From: an uncultured Oscillospiraceae bacterium
Lineage (GTDB): Bacteria; Bacillota; Clostridia; Oscillospirales; Acutalibacteraceae
Assembly (NCBI GenBank): GCA_900552115.1
Contig: URYP01000001.1
Location: forward strand, 1-59,949
Length of the DNA stretch: 59,949 bases
Direction: 5' to 3'
The notes under the pieces are model-generated. The model was not told where the DNA came from and did no database searches. It saw only the letters and a program-made list of their open reading frames with translations. The position numbers and the translations under genes were made by a program. How positions within the stretch are numbered: the stretch's first letter is position 1; each line of letters opens with the position of its first letter. This document shows, piece by piece, positions 44,910 to 53,042 of the stretch.

Positions 44910-45649
44910 GTATGCAGGGAAAAGTGGCGGTGGTCACCGGCGGCAGCCGGGGGATCGGACGGGCGGTCTGTTTGGAATTGGCCCGAAGGGGCGCCAATGT
45001 AGTGATTGGTTACGCCGGCGATGAACAGGCGGCACATGTGGCGGCGGACGCCTGCCGTGATGCCGGCGGCAAGGCGGTCATCGTGAAAGCCGACGTCGCC
45101 ACCGCGGAAGGCAGCGAAGCCCTTTTCGCGGAAGCCGTAGCCTCCTTTGGCCGGGTGGACATTCTGGTCAACAACGCCGGCATCACGCGGGATATGCTGA
45201 TTCTGAGGATGAGCGAACAGGATTTCGACCGCGTGCTGGATGTCAACCTCAAGGGCGCGTTCTTCTGTATGAAGCTGGCGGCGCGTCTGATGTCCAAACA
45301 GCGTTATGGCCGTATTATCAATATGAGCAGCGTGGTAGGACTGCGGGGAAACGCCGGACAGGTCAACTATGCGGCCAGCAAAGCGGGACTGATCGGCATG
45401 ACCAAATCCCTGGCCAAGGAAATTGCCTCCCGGGGTGTCACGGTGAACGCCATCGCCCCCGGCTTTATTGAGACGGATATGACCCGTACATTGCTGCCCA
45501 CCGTACAGGACAGTATCCTGACGTCCATTCCGCTTAAACGGTTCGGGCAGCCGGAAGAAGTCGCTCACGCCGCCGCGTTTCTTGCCTCGGAGGAGGCCGG
45601 GTATATCACCGGTCAGGTTCTCTGTATCGATGGCGGCATGGCTATGTAA
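44906..45649 (+). CDS. fabG: 3-oxoacyl-ACP reductase
   Basis: A 247-aa short-chain dehydrogenase. NADPH motif TGGSRGIGRAV, NNAG, and the catalytic set Ser (NMSSVVG), Tyr and Lys (YAASK). It reduces the beta-keto group in each cycle. It overlaps fabD by 4 bp; a 93-nt gap with a hairpin follows. Confidence 0.95.
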   Translation: MSMQGKVAVVTGGSRGIGRAVCLELARRGANVVIGYAGDEQAAHVAADACRDAGGKAVIVKADVATAEGSEALFAEAVASFGRVDILVNNAGITRDMLILRMSEQDFDRVLDVNLKGAFFCMKLAARLMSKQRYGRIINMSSVVGLRGNAGQVNYAASKAGLIGMTKSLAKEIASRGVTVNAIAPGFIETDMTRTLLPTVQDSILTSIPLKRFGQPEEVAHAAAFLASEEAGYITGQVLCIDGGMAM

Positions 45650-45690
45650 ACAAGGGCTTTTCTTCTATTAAAACGGTTTTAGTCCCCCGC

Positions 45691-45712
45691 TTTGCCTGTA
45701 TAAAACGGGGGT
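45691..45712 (+). repeat. Hairpin between fabG and fabF
   Basis: CCCCCG/CGGGGG around a 10-nt loop, followed by TAATAG and the same AACCCGGAAAGGACA string that precedes accC. Not a canonical terminator. Confidence 0.45.
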
Positions 45713-45742
45713 AATAGAACCCGGAAAGGACATGAATTTGTT

Positions 45743-46981
45743 ATGAAACGACGGGTTGTCATTACCGGCCTGGGAGCGGTCACCCCCATTGGGCACACCG
45801 CTGCGGAAAGCTGGGAAGCCGCCAGGCAGGGACGCTGCGGCATCGCCCCGATCACCCTGTTCGACCCCTGCAACCACAAGGTGAAAATCGCGGGAGAGGT
45901 TAAGAATTTAGATATCGGCGCGCATCTGGACAAAAAAGAAAGCCGCAAAATGGACCGGTTTACACAGCTGGCGATGATCGCCGCAGCCGAAGCCATGACC
46001 GACAGCGGTCTTGATATGGAGCGGGAGGATCCCTGCCGCTGCGGCGTGCTGGTTTCCAGCGGAATCGGCGGCCTTTACACCATTGCGGCGGAACACGCCC
46101 GCGGCGAACAGAAAGGCTTTGACCGGGTCTCCCCCTTTTTTGTGCCCATGTCCATCGTCAACATGGCGGCCGGGCATATCGCCATCCGCTATGGCCTGAA
46201 AGGGATGTGCAGCTGTGTGGTAACGGCCTGCGCCGGCGGCAGCAACGCCATCGGCGACAGCCTGCGGCAGATCCGCGACGGCTATCTCGATGTCATCCTG
46301 TGCGGCGGCGCCGAGGCCAGCATCACGGATTTTGGCATCGGGGGCTTCACCTCGCTGAAAGCCCTGTGTGAAAGCAACGACCCCGAACGGGCCTCCATCC
46401 CCTTTGACAAGGAGCGGAGCGGGTTTGTCATGGGGGAAGGCGCGGGGATTCTGGTGCTGGAGGAATACGAACACGCCAAAGCGCGTGGTGCGCATATCTA
46501 CGCGGAAATGGCCGGCTACGGCGCCAGCTGCGACGCCTATCATATGACGGCCCCCGCTCCTGACGGCGCGGGAGCCGCGGCCAGCATGCGGCTGGCACTG
46601 CAGGACGCGGACCTGTCCCCCGAAGATGTGGATTACATTAATGCCCACGGTACCTCCACCCCGCTGAATGACCGATGCGAAACTTTGGCCATCAAAGCCG
46701 CGTTTGGTGAACATGCCCGCCGCCTCATGGTCAGCTCCACCAAATCCATGACCGGTCATCTGCTGGGAGCCAGCGGGGCCATTGAAGCCATTTTTTCCGT
46801 CATGGCGGTTCGGGACAGCTTTGTTCCCGCCACCATCCATTATCAGGTGCCCGACGAGGAGTGCGACCTGGATGTCGTACCGAACGAAGGCCGCAATGCG
46901 TCTCTTCGCTGTGCAATGTCCAACTCGCTGGGCTTCGGCGGCCACAACGCCAGCCTGATTTTCAAACGCTGGGAGGAGTAG
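45743..46981 (+). CDS. fabF: Beta-ketoacyl-ACP synthase II
   Basis: A 412-aa elongating condensing enzyme with the Cys-His-His triad in VTACAGGSNAIGDS, NAHGTSTPLND and MTGHLLGASG. The nucleophile motif has AGGSN where ATGTN is usual. Overall length is normal. GAAAGGAC is the ribosome site. Confidence 0.95.
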   Translation: MKRRVVITGLGAVTPIGHTAAESWEAARQGRCGIAPITLFDPCNHKVKIAGEVKNLDIGAHLDKKESRKMDRFTQLAMIAAAEAMTDSGLDMEREDPCRCGVLVSSGIGGLYTIAAEHARGEQKGFDRVSPFFVPMSIVNMAAGHIAIRYGLKGMCSCVVTACAGGSNAIGDSLRQIRDGYLDVILCGGAEASITDFGIGGFTSLKALCESNDPERASIPFDKERSGFVMGEGAGILVLEEYEHAKARGAHIYAEMAGYGASCDAYHMTAPAPDGAGAAASMRLALQDADLSPEDVDYINAHGTSTPLNDRCETLAIKAAFGEHARRLMVSSTKSMTGHLLGASGAIEAIFSVMAVRDSFVPATIHYQVPDEECDLDVVPNEGRNASLRCAMSNSLGFGGHNASLIFKRWEE

Positions 46982-46983
46982 GC

Positions 46984-47412
46984 ATGGAACTGAATTCCAA
47001 TCAAATCCAGGAAATCCTGCCCCACCGCTATCCGTTCCTTCTGGTGGACCGGATCACCGATTACCAGCCCGGAGCTTTTGCCAAAGGAATCAAATGCATA
47101 TCGGCCAACGAAATGCAGTTCTGCGGACACTTTCCCGGAAAGCACGTGATGCCGGGGGTGCTGATTATCGAGGCTCTGGCACAGGTGGGAGCGGTTGCCC
47201 TGTTGACAGAAGCGGAAAACAAGGGTAAAATTGTGTTGTTCGGCGGCATAAAAAATGCCCGGTTCCGTCAGCAGGTGACGCCGGGAGATGTTTTGGAGCT
47301 GGAATGCACCCTGACCCGCCGCATGGGTCCGGTGGGAATCGGCTCGGCAACGGCTAAAGTAAACGGAAAAACCGCCGTGACCGCTGAGCTGTCTTTTGCC
47401 GTCGGAGAATAA
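46984..47412 (+). CDS. fabZ: 3-hydroxyacyl-ACP dehydratase
   Basis: A 142-aa hot-dog-fold dehydratase: catalytic His in CGHFPGKHVMPGV and Glu in IIEALAQVGA. The ATG at 46984 is 2 nt after the fabF stop and gives the standard length; the open frame upstream of it is inside fabF. It completes the elongation cycle encoded here. No FabA/FabM-type isomerase gene is present in the operon. Confidence 0.95.
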   Translation: MELNSNQIQEILPHRYPFLLVDRITDYQPGAFAKGIKCISANEMQFCGHFPGKHVMPGVLIIEALAQVGAVALLTEAENKGKIVLFGGIKNARFRQQVTPGDVLELECTLTRRMGPVGIGSATAKVNGKTAVTAELSFAVGE

Positions 47413-47464
47413 ACACACGCCGCCCTCGGGCGGCCGATTATGAGGGAATAGGGAGACTGCCGCC

Positions 47465-47926
47465 ATGCTGGACCAATCATTTTCAGAAGTCTACACCAAG
47501 TTTAAGCTGCACTTTTATCGTTCGGTATTCAGCCGTTTTCAGGACCGGGAGGCCAGCCTGACAACGGTGGAATCCTTTTGCATGGAGATTATCAACGCTC
47601 TCAAGAACCCCACCATCAACGAGTTTGCCTCGTTTGCCCAGATATCTCCGCCCAACGCGGCGTATAAGGTAAACAAACTTATTCAAAAGGGCTATGTCCA
47701 AAAAATCCAATCTCCCACGGACAAACGGGAATACCATCTGGAGCCGACGCAAAAATATCACGACTACTACAACATCAGTTACACTTATCTGCAAACCGTG
47801 ATGCAGCGCATTCAGGACCGGTTTTCACCGGAGGAGAGCGCCCAGCTTGAATCCATGCTGGATATCATTTCGTCCGAGCTAATGCCGGAAATTCCCTCCC
47901 TTGACCGGTCACACCCTAATATCTAA
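47465..47926 (+). CDS. MarR-family regulator, FabT-like
   Basis: A 153-aa winged-helix protein; the DNA-reading part is NPTINEFASFAQISPPNAAYKVNKLIQKGY with the wing KIQSPTDKREYHLE. Clostridial and streptococcal fatty-acid operons carry a MarR regulator (FabT) that uses acyl-ACP as corepressor, but there it is usually first. Here it lies last, 52 bp after fabZ and behind a small hairpin (GCCGCCC/GGGCGGC). It presumably binds the AT palindromes at the head of the operon. Confidence 0.78.
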   Translation: MLDQSFSEVYTKFKLHFYRSVFSRFQDREASLTTVESFCMEIINALKNPTINEFASFAQISPPNAAYKVNKLIQKGYVQKIQSPTDKREYHLEPTQKYHDYYNISYTYLQTVMQRIQDRFSPEESAQLESMLDIISSELMPEIPSLDRSHPNI

Positions 47927-47931
47927 ATAAG

Positions 47932-47972
47932 AAACTCCCGGGAAAACAAAATTGTTTTCCCGGGAGTTTTTA
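47932..47972. terminator. Terminator closing the fatty-acid operon
   Basis: AAACTCCCGGGAAAACAA pairs with TTGTTTTCCCGGGAGTTT, followed by TTTTT; also serves the convergent lgt gene. Confidence 0.92.
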
Positions 47973-47975
47973 TAC

Positions 47976-48803
47976 TTATGTGACCGGTTCGGCGGTCGAA
48001 TCCGGTGCGGGCGTCATCCGGCGATTATGCCGCCATTCCCGCATCCAGACCACCCCGCTGGCTATCAGCAGAGCCAGGCTGATCCACTGGGAAGTCGACA
48101 GGCCTGCGTAAACACCCCGCACCGCGTCGCCCCGCCAGAATTCGAGCGTGAAGCGTCCCGCCGCATAGAGTGGGAAATAAATCCACAACATTTTGCCTTT
48201 GGGCACACTGGCCTTTTGCAGGAAAAACAGTAGTATAAACAGCAGCAGGTTGAAGCACGCTTCTACCAACTGGATGGGAAAATAACGAATCTGCGGGTCG
48301 GCCAGCGGCGAATGGGGAAAATACCAGCCGTAAGCGCATTCCACCCCATAACAGCAGCCCGCCAACAGGCAGCCGAGCCGCCCGAACATGTGAAACAGCG
48401 GAATGGTGGGAACAATTGCGTCCAGATGCAGCCGCCCATCGATTTTGAGACATTTACAATACCACATACCCCCGACGATCGCACCGAACAATCCGCCATA
48501 AAAGACCATGCCGCCAAATAAAATCTGAACAGCAGTCCAGATATCCTGGAAACCATGGATATAGGTGCCCCAATGGGTCACGAGCTGCCAGAGCGCCGGC
48601 AGACGTGTAAAAAAGAACAGCAGGTGCGCCCCGACAAACGCGCCGCCAGCGCCGGCTAACAGAATATGGAAAATCTGGTCCCGCCGGTAGCCGGGCTTTT
48701 TGGTGGTGAAATACAGCACCAATCCCATAGCCAAGGCCCCCAGGACGGTCATCACCATATACATGCTGATCTCTTTGCCAAACAGCTGGAACGATGGGAA
48801 CAC
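47976..48803 (-). CDS. lgt: Prolipoprotein diacylglyceryl transferase family protein
   Basis: A 275-aa polytopic membrane enzyme of about seven segments. FYGGLFGAIVGG and FHMFGRLGCLLAGCCYG mark the Lgt family; the GCCYG form replaces the GNFxN of the E. coli protein, as in a clostridial subgroup. It would add diacylglycerol to the lipobox Cys of lipoproteins such as the two in this window. The start is GTG at 48803, 8 nt after AAAGGAGG. A paralogue with another role cannot be excluded. Confidence 0.82.
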   Translation of the reverse strand: MFPSFQLFGKEISMYMVMTVLGALAMGLVLYFTTKKPGYRRDQIFHILLAGAGGAFVGAHLLFFFTRLPALWQLVTHWGTYIHGFQDIWTAVQILFGGMVFYGGLFGAIVGGMWYCKCLKIDGRLHLDAIVPTIPLFHMFGRLGCLLAGCCYGVECAYGWYFPHSPLADPQIRYFPIQLVEACFNLLLFILLFFLQKASVPKGKMLWIYFPLYAAGRFTLEFWRGDAVRGVYAGLSTSQWISLALLIASGVVWMREWRHNRRMTPAPDSTAEPVT

Positions 48804-48832
48804 ACGTCACGCCTCCTTTAATGGAAAAAAGG

Positions 48833-48862
48833 CGGAATGACGCGTCATTCCGCCTTTACCCG
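48833..48862 (-). terminator. Terminator between the DUF4190 gene and lgt
   Basis: AAGGCGGAATGACG/CGTCATTCCGCCTT followed by TTTTTT on the minus strand, just ahead of the lgt ribosome site. Confidence 0.85.
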
Positions 48863-48875
48863 CTTTTGCCGGAAA

Positions 48876-49370
48876 TTAATAGTAGTTCGCAAAGCCGCCG
48901 GACGCCAGTTCGTTGGCCAGGCTGCCGGCCGTTGCCAGCACGCAGATCCAGCAGGCCACGCCGATACCGGACAGGACCGTACCAATGATAGCCAGAACCA
49001 AGCCGGCCGTCGCCATACCATGACCTTCATAGCCGATCGGGCATTCGTTGCGGCCTTTAATGCCCAAAATAATGCCAACCACGCCCATAGCCAGCGCCAA
49101 AATACTGAACCAGCCAAACCAGCAGAACACGGCCGATACAATACCTAACACCAACGCGGCAATGGATTTGCCTTTCGCGCCGGGAGGAGGCGTCATCAGC
49201 ATACCGGGCTGCGGGGCATACGCCTGCTGCTGAGGAGCGGCATACGGCGCCTGCGGAGCCGCATAGGGCTGCTGCGGGGCGGCGGGCGGAGTCTGGGGCT
49301 GCGGAGCGACAGGCTCCTGCGGTACCGGCTGCTCTTCCGGCTGCTGAGGAATGTTGTTGTTCTCGTCCAT
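48876..49370 (-). CDS. Pro-rich DUF4190-type membrane protein
   Basis: A 164-aa protein. Residues 1-~70 are Pro, Gln and Ala rich with a repeated PQQPYAAPQ/PYAAPQ pattern; two membrane helices follow, flanking the segment KGRNECPIGYEGHGMATAGL, as in DUF4190. Function unknown. The ATG at 49370 has GGAGG 8 nt upstream and is preferred over the in-frame TTG before it. Preceded by a good sigma-A promoter and an inverted repeat. Confidence 0.78.
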   Translation of the reverse strand: MDENNNIPQQPEEQPVPQEPVAPQPQTPPAAPQQPYAAPQAPYAAPQQQAYAPQPGMLMTPPPGAKGKSIAALVLGIVSAVFCWFGWFSILALAMGVVGIILGIKGRNECPIGYEGHGMATAGLVLAIIGTVLSGIGVACWICVLATAGSLANELASGGFANYY

Positions 49371-49395
49371 AAACGTACCCTCCAAAACACAGTCT

Positions 49396-49450
49396 AAACA
49401 GTTTGTTCACTGTTTGTTTACATTTTATCATGACCCGGGCGAAATTGCAA
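49396..49450 (-). promoter_or_regulatory. Promoter and inverted repeat of the DUF4190 gene
   Basis: Minus strand TTGCAA, 17-bp spacer, TAAAAT (49422-49450). Directly downstream is AAACAGT-N6-ACTGTTT (49396-49415), a perfect 7-bp-arm palindrome where a repressor would block transcription. Confidence 0.6.
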
Positions 49451-49658
49451 CTATTTTTCGGGCGGATTTTGCAAATTAAGACAGGCTTTTCCGCTTACCC
49501 ATCGACCGGGGTCGCACGGCCCGCTCCCGCCGGGCCAATCGCGCATATCCGTGCCCACCAGATCTACCGGTTATGCTGGTATAGTTACTTTCGCCTCTTT
49601 ACTATATGAAAAACGGATTGTCCGGTATGCGTATAATCCCACCAGAATATGGTAAAAT

Positions 49659-49683
49659 ATATACCTTGACAGGCGAGGTATAT
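49659..49683 (+). promoter_or_regulatory. Candidate PadR operator
   Basis: ATATACCT-N9-AGGTATAT, perfect 8-bp arms, with TTGACA in the spacer, 45 bp before the padR start. PadR repressors commonly bind such palindromes in their own promoter. No matching -10 at normal spacing was found. Confidence 0.5.
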
Positions 49684-49728
49684 TATGATAACGTATATAT
49701 AGAATTCCAAAGGAAGGAGGTCGGCGGG

Positions 49729-50076
49729 ATGTCGATTGCGTCCGATCTGATCCGCGGGCATACCGATACCATCATTTTGGCCCATCTCATGCAGGGCGAC
49801 AGCTATGGCTACCAGATCAACAAGGCGATCCTCCAGAAGACCGACCAGCAATATGAACTGAAGGAAGCCACGCTGTACACCGCATTCCGGCGTTTGGAAG
49901 AAGCCGGATGCATCTATTCCTACTGGGGGGATGAAACCACCGGCGCCCGGCGGCGCTACTATTCTATTACACCAGAGGGGAAACAGACTTATGGGCGGCT
50001 TGTATCCGAATGGGAAACCGCCAAACAATTGATTGATCAATTGATACGACAGGAGGAGTCACATCATGCTGGATAA
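49729..50076 (+). CDS. PadR-family transcriptional regulator
   Basis: A 115-aa winged-helix repressor with ATLYTAFRRLEEAGCIYSYW and RRYYSITPEGKQTY typical of PadR. The ATG at 49729 follows AAGGAGG; the open frame upstream is not conserved-looking. It overlaps the next gene by 11 bp. PadR plus a DUF1700-type permease-prefix protein and a DUF4097 protein is a common Firmicute module thought to answer envelope stress. Confidence 0.92.
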   Translation: MSIASDLIRGHTDTIILAHLMQGDSYGYQINKAILQKTDQQYELKEATLYTAFRRLEEAGCIYSYWGDETTGARRRYYSITPEGKQTYGRLVSEWETAKQLIDQLIRQEESHHAG

Positions 50077-50707
50077 ACTGTACGCCTATATCGATTCCAT
50101 TTTTGAGCAGGCGCCCTGTACGCAGAAGGCTATTGAGCTGAAAGAGGAGATCCGCCAAAACAGCACCGAGAAATATGAAGATTTGCTGACGCAGGGCAAA
50201 ACCGAAGAAGCGGCTTACAACATCACCGTCGCCAGTATGGGCGACATCGGAGAGCTGATCGGATCCCTGCGGGGGGATACGGCCGCAGCCGCGCCGCCCG
50301 TAGACAAAACCCGGCGGCGCAGCGCCCTGCTGACCGCCATTGCCATTTCCCTGTATATCCTCAGCGTCGTGCCCTGTATCCTGCTTCAGGACGATATGAT
50401 CGGCCCTGTGCTGCTGTTTGTCATGGTCGCCCTGGCCACGGGCCTGCTGATTTACAACCACATGTCCGCCCCCAAATACCGCAAGCGGGAGGACACCATG
50501 GTGGAGGAATTCCGGGAATGGTCGGACCAGCACAGCCGTGACCGGCAAATATTCAAAGCGGTTTCCTCCGCGCTGTGGTCGCTGACGGCCGTTATCTATA
50601 TACTGGTCAGCTTTCTCACCATGGCCTGGCACATCACATGGGTAATTTTCCTGGTCGCGGGCGCCATCGAGGGCATTATCAAAGCGATCTTTGATTTGAG
50701 AAAGTAG
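50066..50707 (+). CDS. Permease-prefix/DUF1700-like membrane protein
   Basis: A 213-aa protein. The first ~75 residues are the soluble permease prefix domain (LDKLYAYIDSIFEQAPC, ELKEEIRQNSTEKYEDLL); four membrane helices follow in two pairs (~92-135 and ~170-205). It is encoded between the PadR and DUF4097 genes and overlaps padR. It may sense or anchor the partner protein in the membrane; mechanism unknown. Confidence 0.82.
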   Translation: MLDKLYAYIDSIFEQAPCTQKAIELKEEIRQNSTEKYEDLLTQGKTEEAAYNITVASMGDIGELIGSLRGDTAAAAPPVDKTRRRSALLTAIAISLYILSVVPCILLQDDMIGPVLLFVMVALATGLLIYNHMSAPKYRKREDTMVEEFREWSDQHSRDRQIFKAVSSALWSLTAVIYILVSFLTMAWHITWVIFLVAGAIEGIIKAIFDLRK

Positions 50708-50715
50708 GTGCCGAC

Positions 50716-51630
50716 ATGAAAACATCCGCCATTATCCGAATTGTCATTTGGTCATTAGTCGCCTGCCTGCTGATCAGCATCCTCTGCATCGGCCTGGCCG
50801 GCGGATTTGAAGGATTTTCCATTGGCATCGGCACCTCCTACAGTTACAAAGACGCCGACCGTTATGACATCGGCAACGGGCAAACGGACGGTTCCGCTAT
50901 CCATACCATCGAGGTAAACTGGGTAAGCGGCAAAGTACAAGTGGAATCCGGCGACGGGTCGGATATCCGCTGGGAAGAAACAACCAAGCGCACGCTCAAG
51001 GACAGCCAGCGTGTCCATTATCTGGTTGAAAACGGGGTGCTCAAGCTGCAGTTCCGGGATTCTTCCTGGTTTCATTTCGGCGGGTCTCCCGCCAAAGAGC
51101 TGAAAGTCACCGTGCCTGCGGACGTCAATTTGAAAGTCCTCAATATCAGCAGCGTATCGGGAGAGATAGGGGTCGACGGCGTGTCCGTCCCGGTTACCAA
51201 GCTGGACTCCGTATCCGGCAACATGGCCGTGCGCAATCTGCAAGGCGACACACTGGATCTGGACACCGTCAGCGGCGGATTGGCAGCCTCCGGCCTCGTG
51301 GTGGGCACCGTCGATGCGGAATCGGTCAGTGGCAGCCTCGAACTGTCCGGTGAAATTCATAATTGGGACTGGGATACGGTGTCGGGGTCGGCGAACGTTA
51401 CCTCCACGGTCTGCCCACAGACAATCGATACCGATTCCGTCAGCGGGGACGTGACCCTGACCCTGCCGGAAAACGATGGTTTTACCGCCGAATATGACGG
51501 GACCAGCGGTGATTTGCGCAGCGATTTCCCCACCACGGGCCGGAAAGACACGTATATTTATAAAAACGGCGGCGCGGCCTTCTCCTTTGAAAGCGTCAGC
51601 GGCGACGTAAAAATTCTAAAAGCCGGTTGA
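50716..51630 (+). CDS. DUF4097-family beta-repeat membrane-anchored protein
   Basis: A 304-aa protein with one N-terminal helix (~5-30) and a long outer beta-solenoid. A VSG-containing repeat recurs about every 17-20 residues (SSVSGEIGV, DSVSGNMAV, DTVSGGLAA, ESVSGSLEL, DSVSGDVTL, ESVSGDVKI), the DUF4097 pattern. Last gene of the PadR module. It is probably an adhesin-like or envelope-sensing surface domain. Confidence 0.88.
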   Translation: MKTSAIIRIVIWSLVACLLISILCIGLAGGFEGFSIGIGTSYSYKDADRYDIGNGQTDGSAIHTIEVNWVSGKVQVESGDGSDIRWEETTKRTLKDSQRVHYLVENGVLKLQFRDSSWFHFGGSPAKELKVTVPADVNLKVLNISSVSGEIGVDGVSVPVTKLDSVSGNMAVRNLQGDTLDLDTVSGGLAASGLVVGTVDAESVSGSLELSGEIHNWDWDTVSGSANVTSTVCPQTIDTDSVSGDVTLTLPENDGFTAEYDGTSGDLRSDFPTTGRKDTYIYKNGGAAFSFESVSGDVKILKAG

Positions 51631-51635
51631 CGCGG

Positions 51636-51664
51636 TTGCCCTCCCCTGGCCTTTATGCTATACT
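51636..51664 (+). promoter_or_regulatory. Sigma-A promoter of the DUF3842 gene
   Basis: TTGCCC, 17-bp spacer, TATACT preceded by TG two bases upstream (TGCTATACT). Confidence 0.7.
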
Positions 51665-51725
51665 GAAACCGGTAACCGCCGGCCGCTGCGGGAGCGGCCG
51701 GACGTGTGGCATGGGAGGGATCGGT

Positions 51726-52136
51726 TTGAAAATCGTTGTTATTGACGGCCAAGGCGGCAAAATGGGCGGTGCTTTGATTGAACAGATCAAGCGGAATCTT
51801 CCACAGCACCAGGTAGTGGCCGTAGGCACCAACAGTCTGGCTACCGCCGCCATGCTGAAAGCCGGCGCGGACGCCGGCGCCACCGGGGAAAACCCGGTTT
51901 TGGTCAACGCCCGCGACGCCGACGTGATTGTTGGCCCGATTGGCATTGTCATCGCCAACTCCCTGCTGGGCGAGATTACTCCCGCCATGGCGGTGGCAAT
52001 CGGCGACAGCCCGGCCCATCGTATCCTGCTGCCGGTGGACAAATGCTCCCACACGGTGGTGGGAGTTGCCAACCGCTCTCTGGGCGAATACGTACAGCTG
52101 GCTATAGACGCCATCAGCCGCCTTACCGATCGGTAA
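51726..52136 (+). CDS. DUF3842 family protein
   Basis: A 136-aa protein starting KIVVIDGQGGKMGGALIEQI after a TTG at 51726 with GGGAGG upstream. It has a Rossmann-like Gly-rich start and the conserved GENPVLVNARDADVIVGPIGI. Found mostly in clostridia; function unknown, possibly nucleotide binding. It is monocistronic, with its own promoter and a terminator that includes the stop codon. Confidence 0.82.
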   Translation: MKIVVIDGQGGKMGGALIEQIKRNLPQHQVVAVGTNSLATAAMLKAGADAGATGENPVLVNARDADVIVGPIGIVIANSLLGEITPAMAVAIGDSPAHRILLPVDKCSHTVVGVANRSLGEYVQLAIDAISRLTDR

Positions 52137-52155
52137 GGCGGCTGATTTGTTTTTT
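52113..52155 (+). terminator. Terminator of the DUF3842 gene
   Basis: ATCAGCCGCCTTACCG/CGGTAAGGCGGCTGAT then TTGTTTTTT; the TAA stop lies in the stem. Confidence 0.9.
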
Positions 52156-52160
52156 CTGTA

Positions 52161-52733
52161 TCAGGCGTTTTCGGAGGCGGCCGGCTGGCCCAGCCGATCC
52201 TCCGGCAGCAAGCGTGCGCTCTGCAACCCCAGCACCAGCAGGGGAACCAGGATGATCTGGGCCACAATGCCCGGGATGGCCGTCAGCACCGCACCGCTGA
52301 AAAAGGCCGCCCAGCCGAACGGGTTGCCGGTCACGCCCCAGACAACGAGCTGGGCAAGGCCCCAGGCGATCCGCCCGCCGGCCATGGCGGCCAGCAGGGA
52401 TAGGTAAATCATTGGAACCCTGCGGGGCAGGCGGTGATACAGCCAGCCGCTGATGAGGCCGTAGACCGCCAGCTCCACCGCCATGGTCAGCGCGGTGGGC
52501 ATAGGCGGCATGCCGAAAAGCGCCAGCCGCAGCAGGGGTGAGATAACCCCCACCGCAAGACCATAGGGCCAGCCGCATACAAAGCCGCAAAGCAACACCG
52601 GCAGATGCATGGGCAGCAGCGCTTTGCCGATCTCCGGAATCTGGCCGGTCAAAAACGGCAGCACCATGGCCATGGCCAGGAACAGGGCCGACAGAACCAG
52701 CCGGACAAGCGATAAACGGGTTTTGGATGACAT
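52161..52733 (-). CDS. ECF transporter S component
   Basis: A 190-aa membrane protein of six helices with the S-component start SLVRLVLSALFLAMAMVLPF and a conserved IGKALLPMHLPVLLCGFVCG. It would capture a vitamin or precursor for a shared ECF energising module encoded elsewhere. The ATG at 52733 follows GAGGGGAA; the longer frame is excluded because it begins in the terminator. The substrate is not evident. The 132-nt leader with an attenuator suggests ligand-controlled expression. Confidence 0.85.
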   Translation of the reverse strand: MSSKTRLSLVRLVLSALFLAMAMVLPFLTGQIPEIGKALLPMHLPVLLCGFVCGWPYGLAVGVISPLLRLALFGMPPMPTALTMAVELAVYGLISGWLYHRLPRRVPMIYLSLLAAMAGGRIAWGLAQLVVWGVTGNPFGWAAFFSGAVLTAIPGIVAQIILVPLLVLGLQSARLLPEDRLGQPAASENA

Positions 52734-52748
52734 AGAAATTCCCCTCTC

Positions 52749-52804
52749 AAAAAAGTAGCCATGAAGGCGCACGGCTCCTGCGGAACCGTTCAGCCTTCAT
52801 GGCT
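52749..52804 (-). terminator. Attenuator hairpin in the ECF leader
   Basis: AGCCATGAAGGC pairs with GCCTTCATGGCT around an inner stem ACGGTTCC/GGAGCCGT, followed on the minus strand by ACTTTTTT, only about 16 nt before the coding start. Confidence 0.75.
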
Positions 52805-52865
52805 TTATTTGTAATAATCTTATCTGTGCATAGACACGTAAAAAGCGCCGGCTTCTGCCGGCATT
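52805..52865 (-). ncRNA. 5' part of the ECF leader, candidate regulatory RNA
   Basis: From the presumed transcript start (~52865) the leader begins with GCCGGC-AGAA-GCCGGC and a GCUUUUU run, then about 40 AU-rich nt (with GUG/CAC pairing) before the attenuator. No TPP, preQ1, THF, cobalamin or FMN riboswitch core was recognised. Confidence 0.45.
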
Positions 52866-52871
52866 GGTTTT

Positions 52872-52900
52872 ATTATAACGGGAGGTGGACAGTCTGTCAA
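52872..52900 (-). promoter_or_regulatory. Consensus sigma-A promoter of the ECF leader
   Basis: Minus strand TTGACA, 17-bp spacer, TATAAT: perfect consensus. Confidence 0.9.
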
Positions 52901-52951
52901 GATTTTGTCGCGCCCGTCTTGCAAACAGGGGATTTTCGTGCTATTCTTGAT

Positions 52952-52980
52952 TTGTATGGAAACCGCGGCGCCTTTATAAT
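52952..52980 (+). promoter_or_regulatory. Promoter of the alcohol dehydrogenase gene
   Basis: TTGTAT, 17-bp spacer, TATAAT, 62 bp before the start codon. Confidence 0.6.
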
Positions 52981-53042
52981 GTCCTGTCAAGCCGGCCGCC
53001 GCCGTTTTAAATTAGTCTGATGATAAAAAAGGAGGCTGTTTT

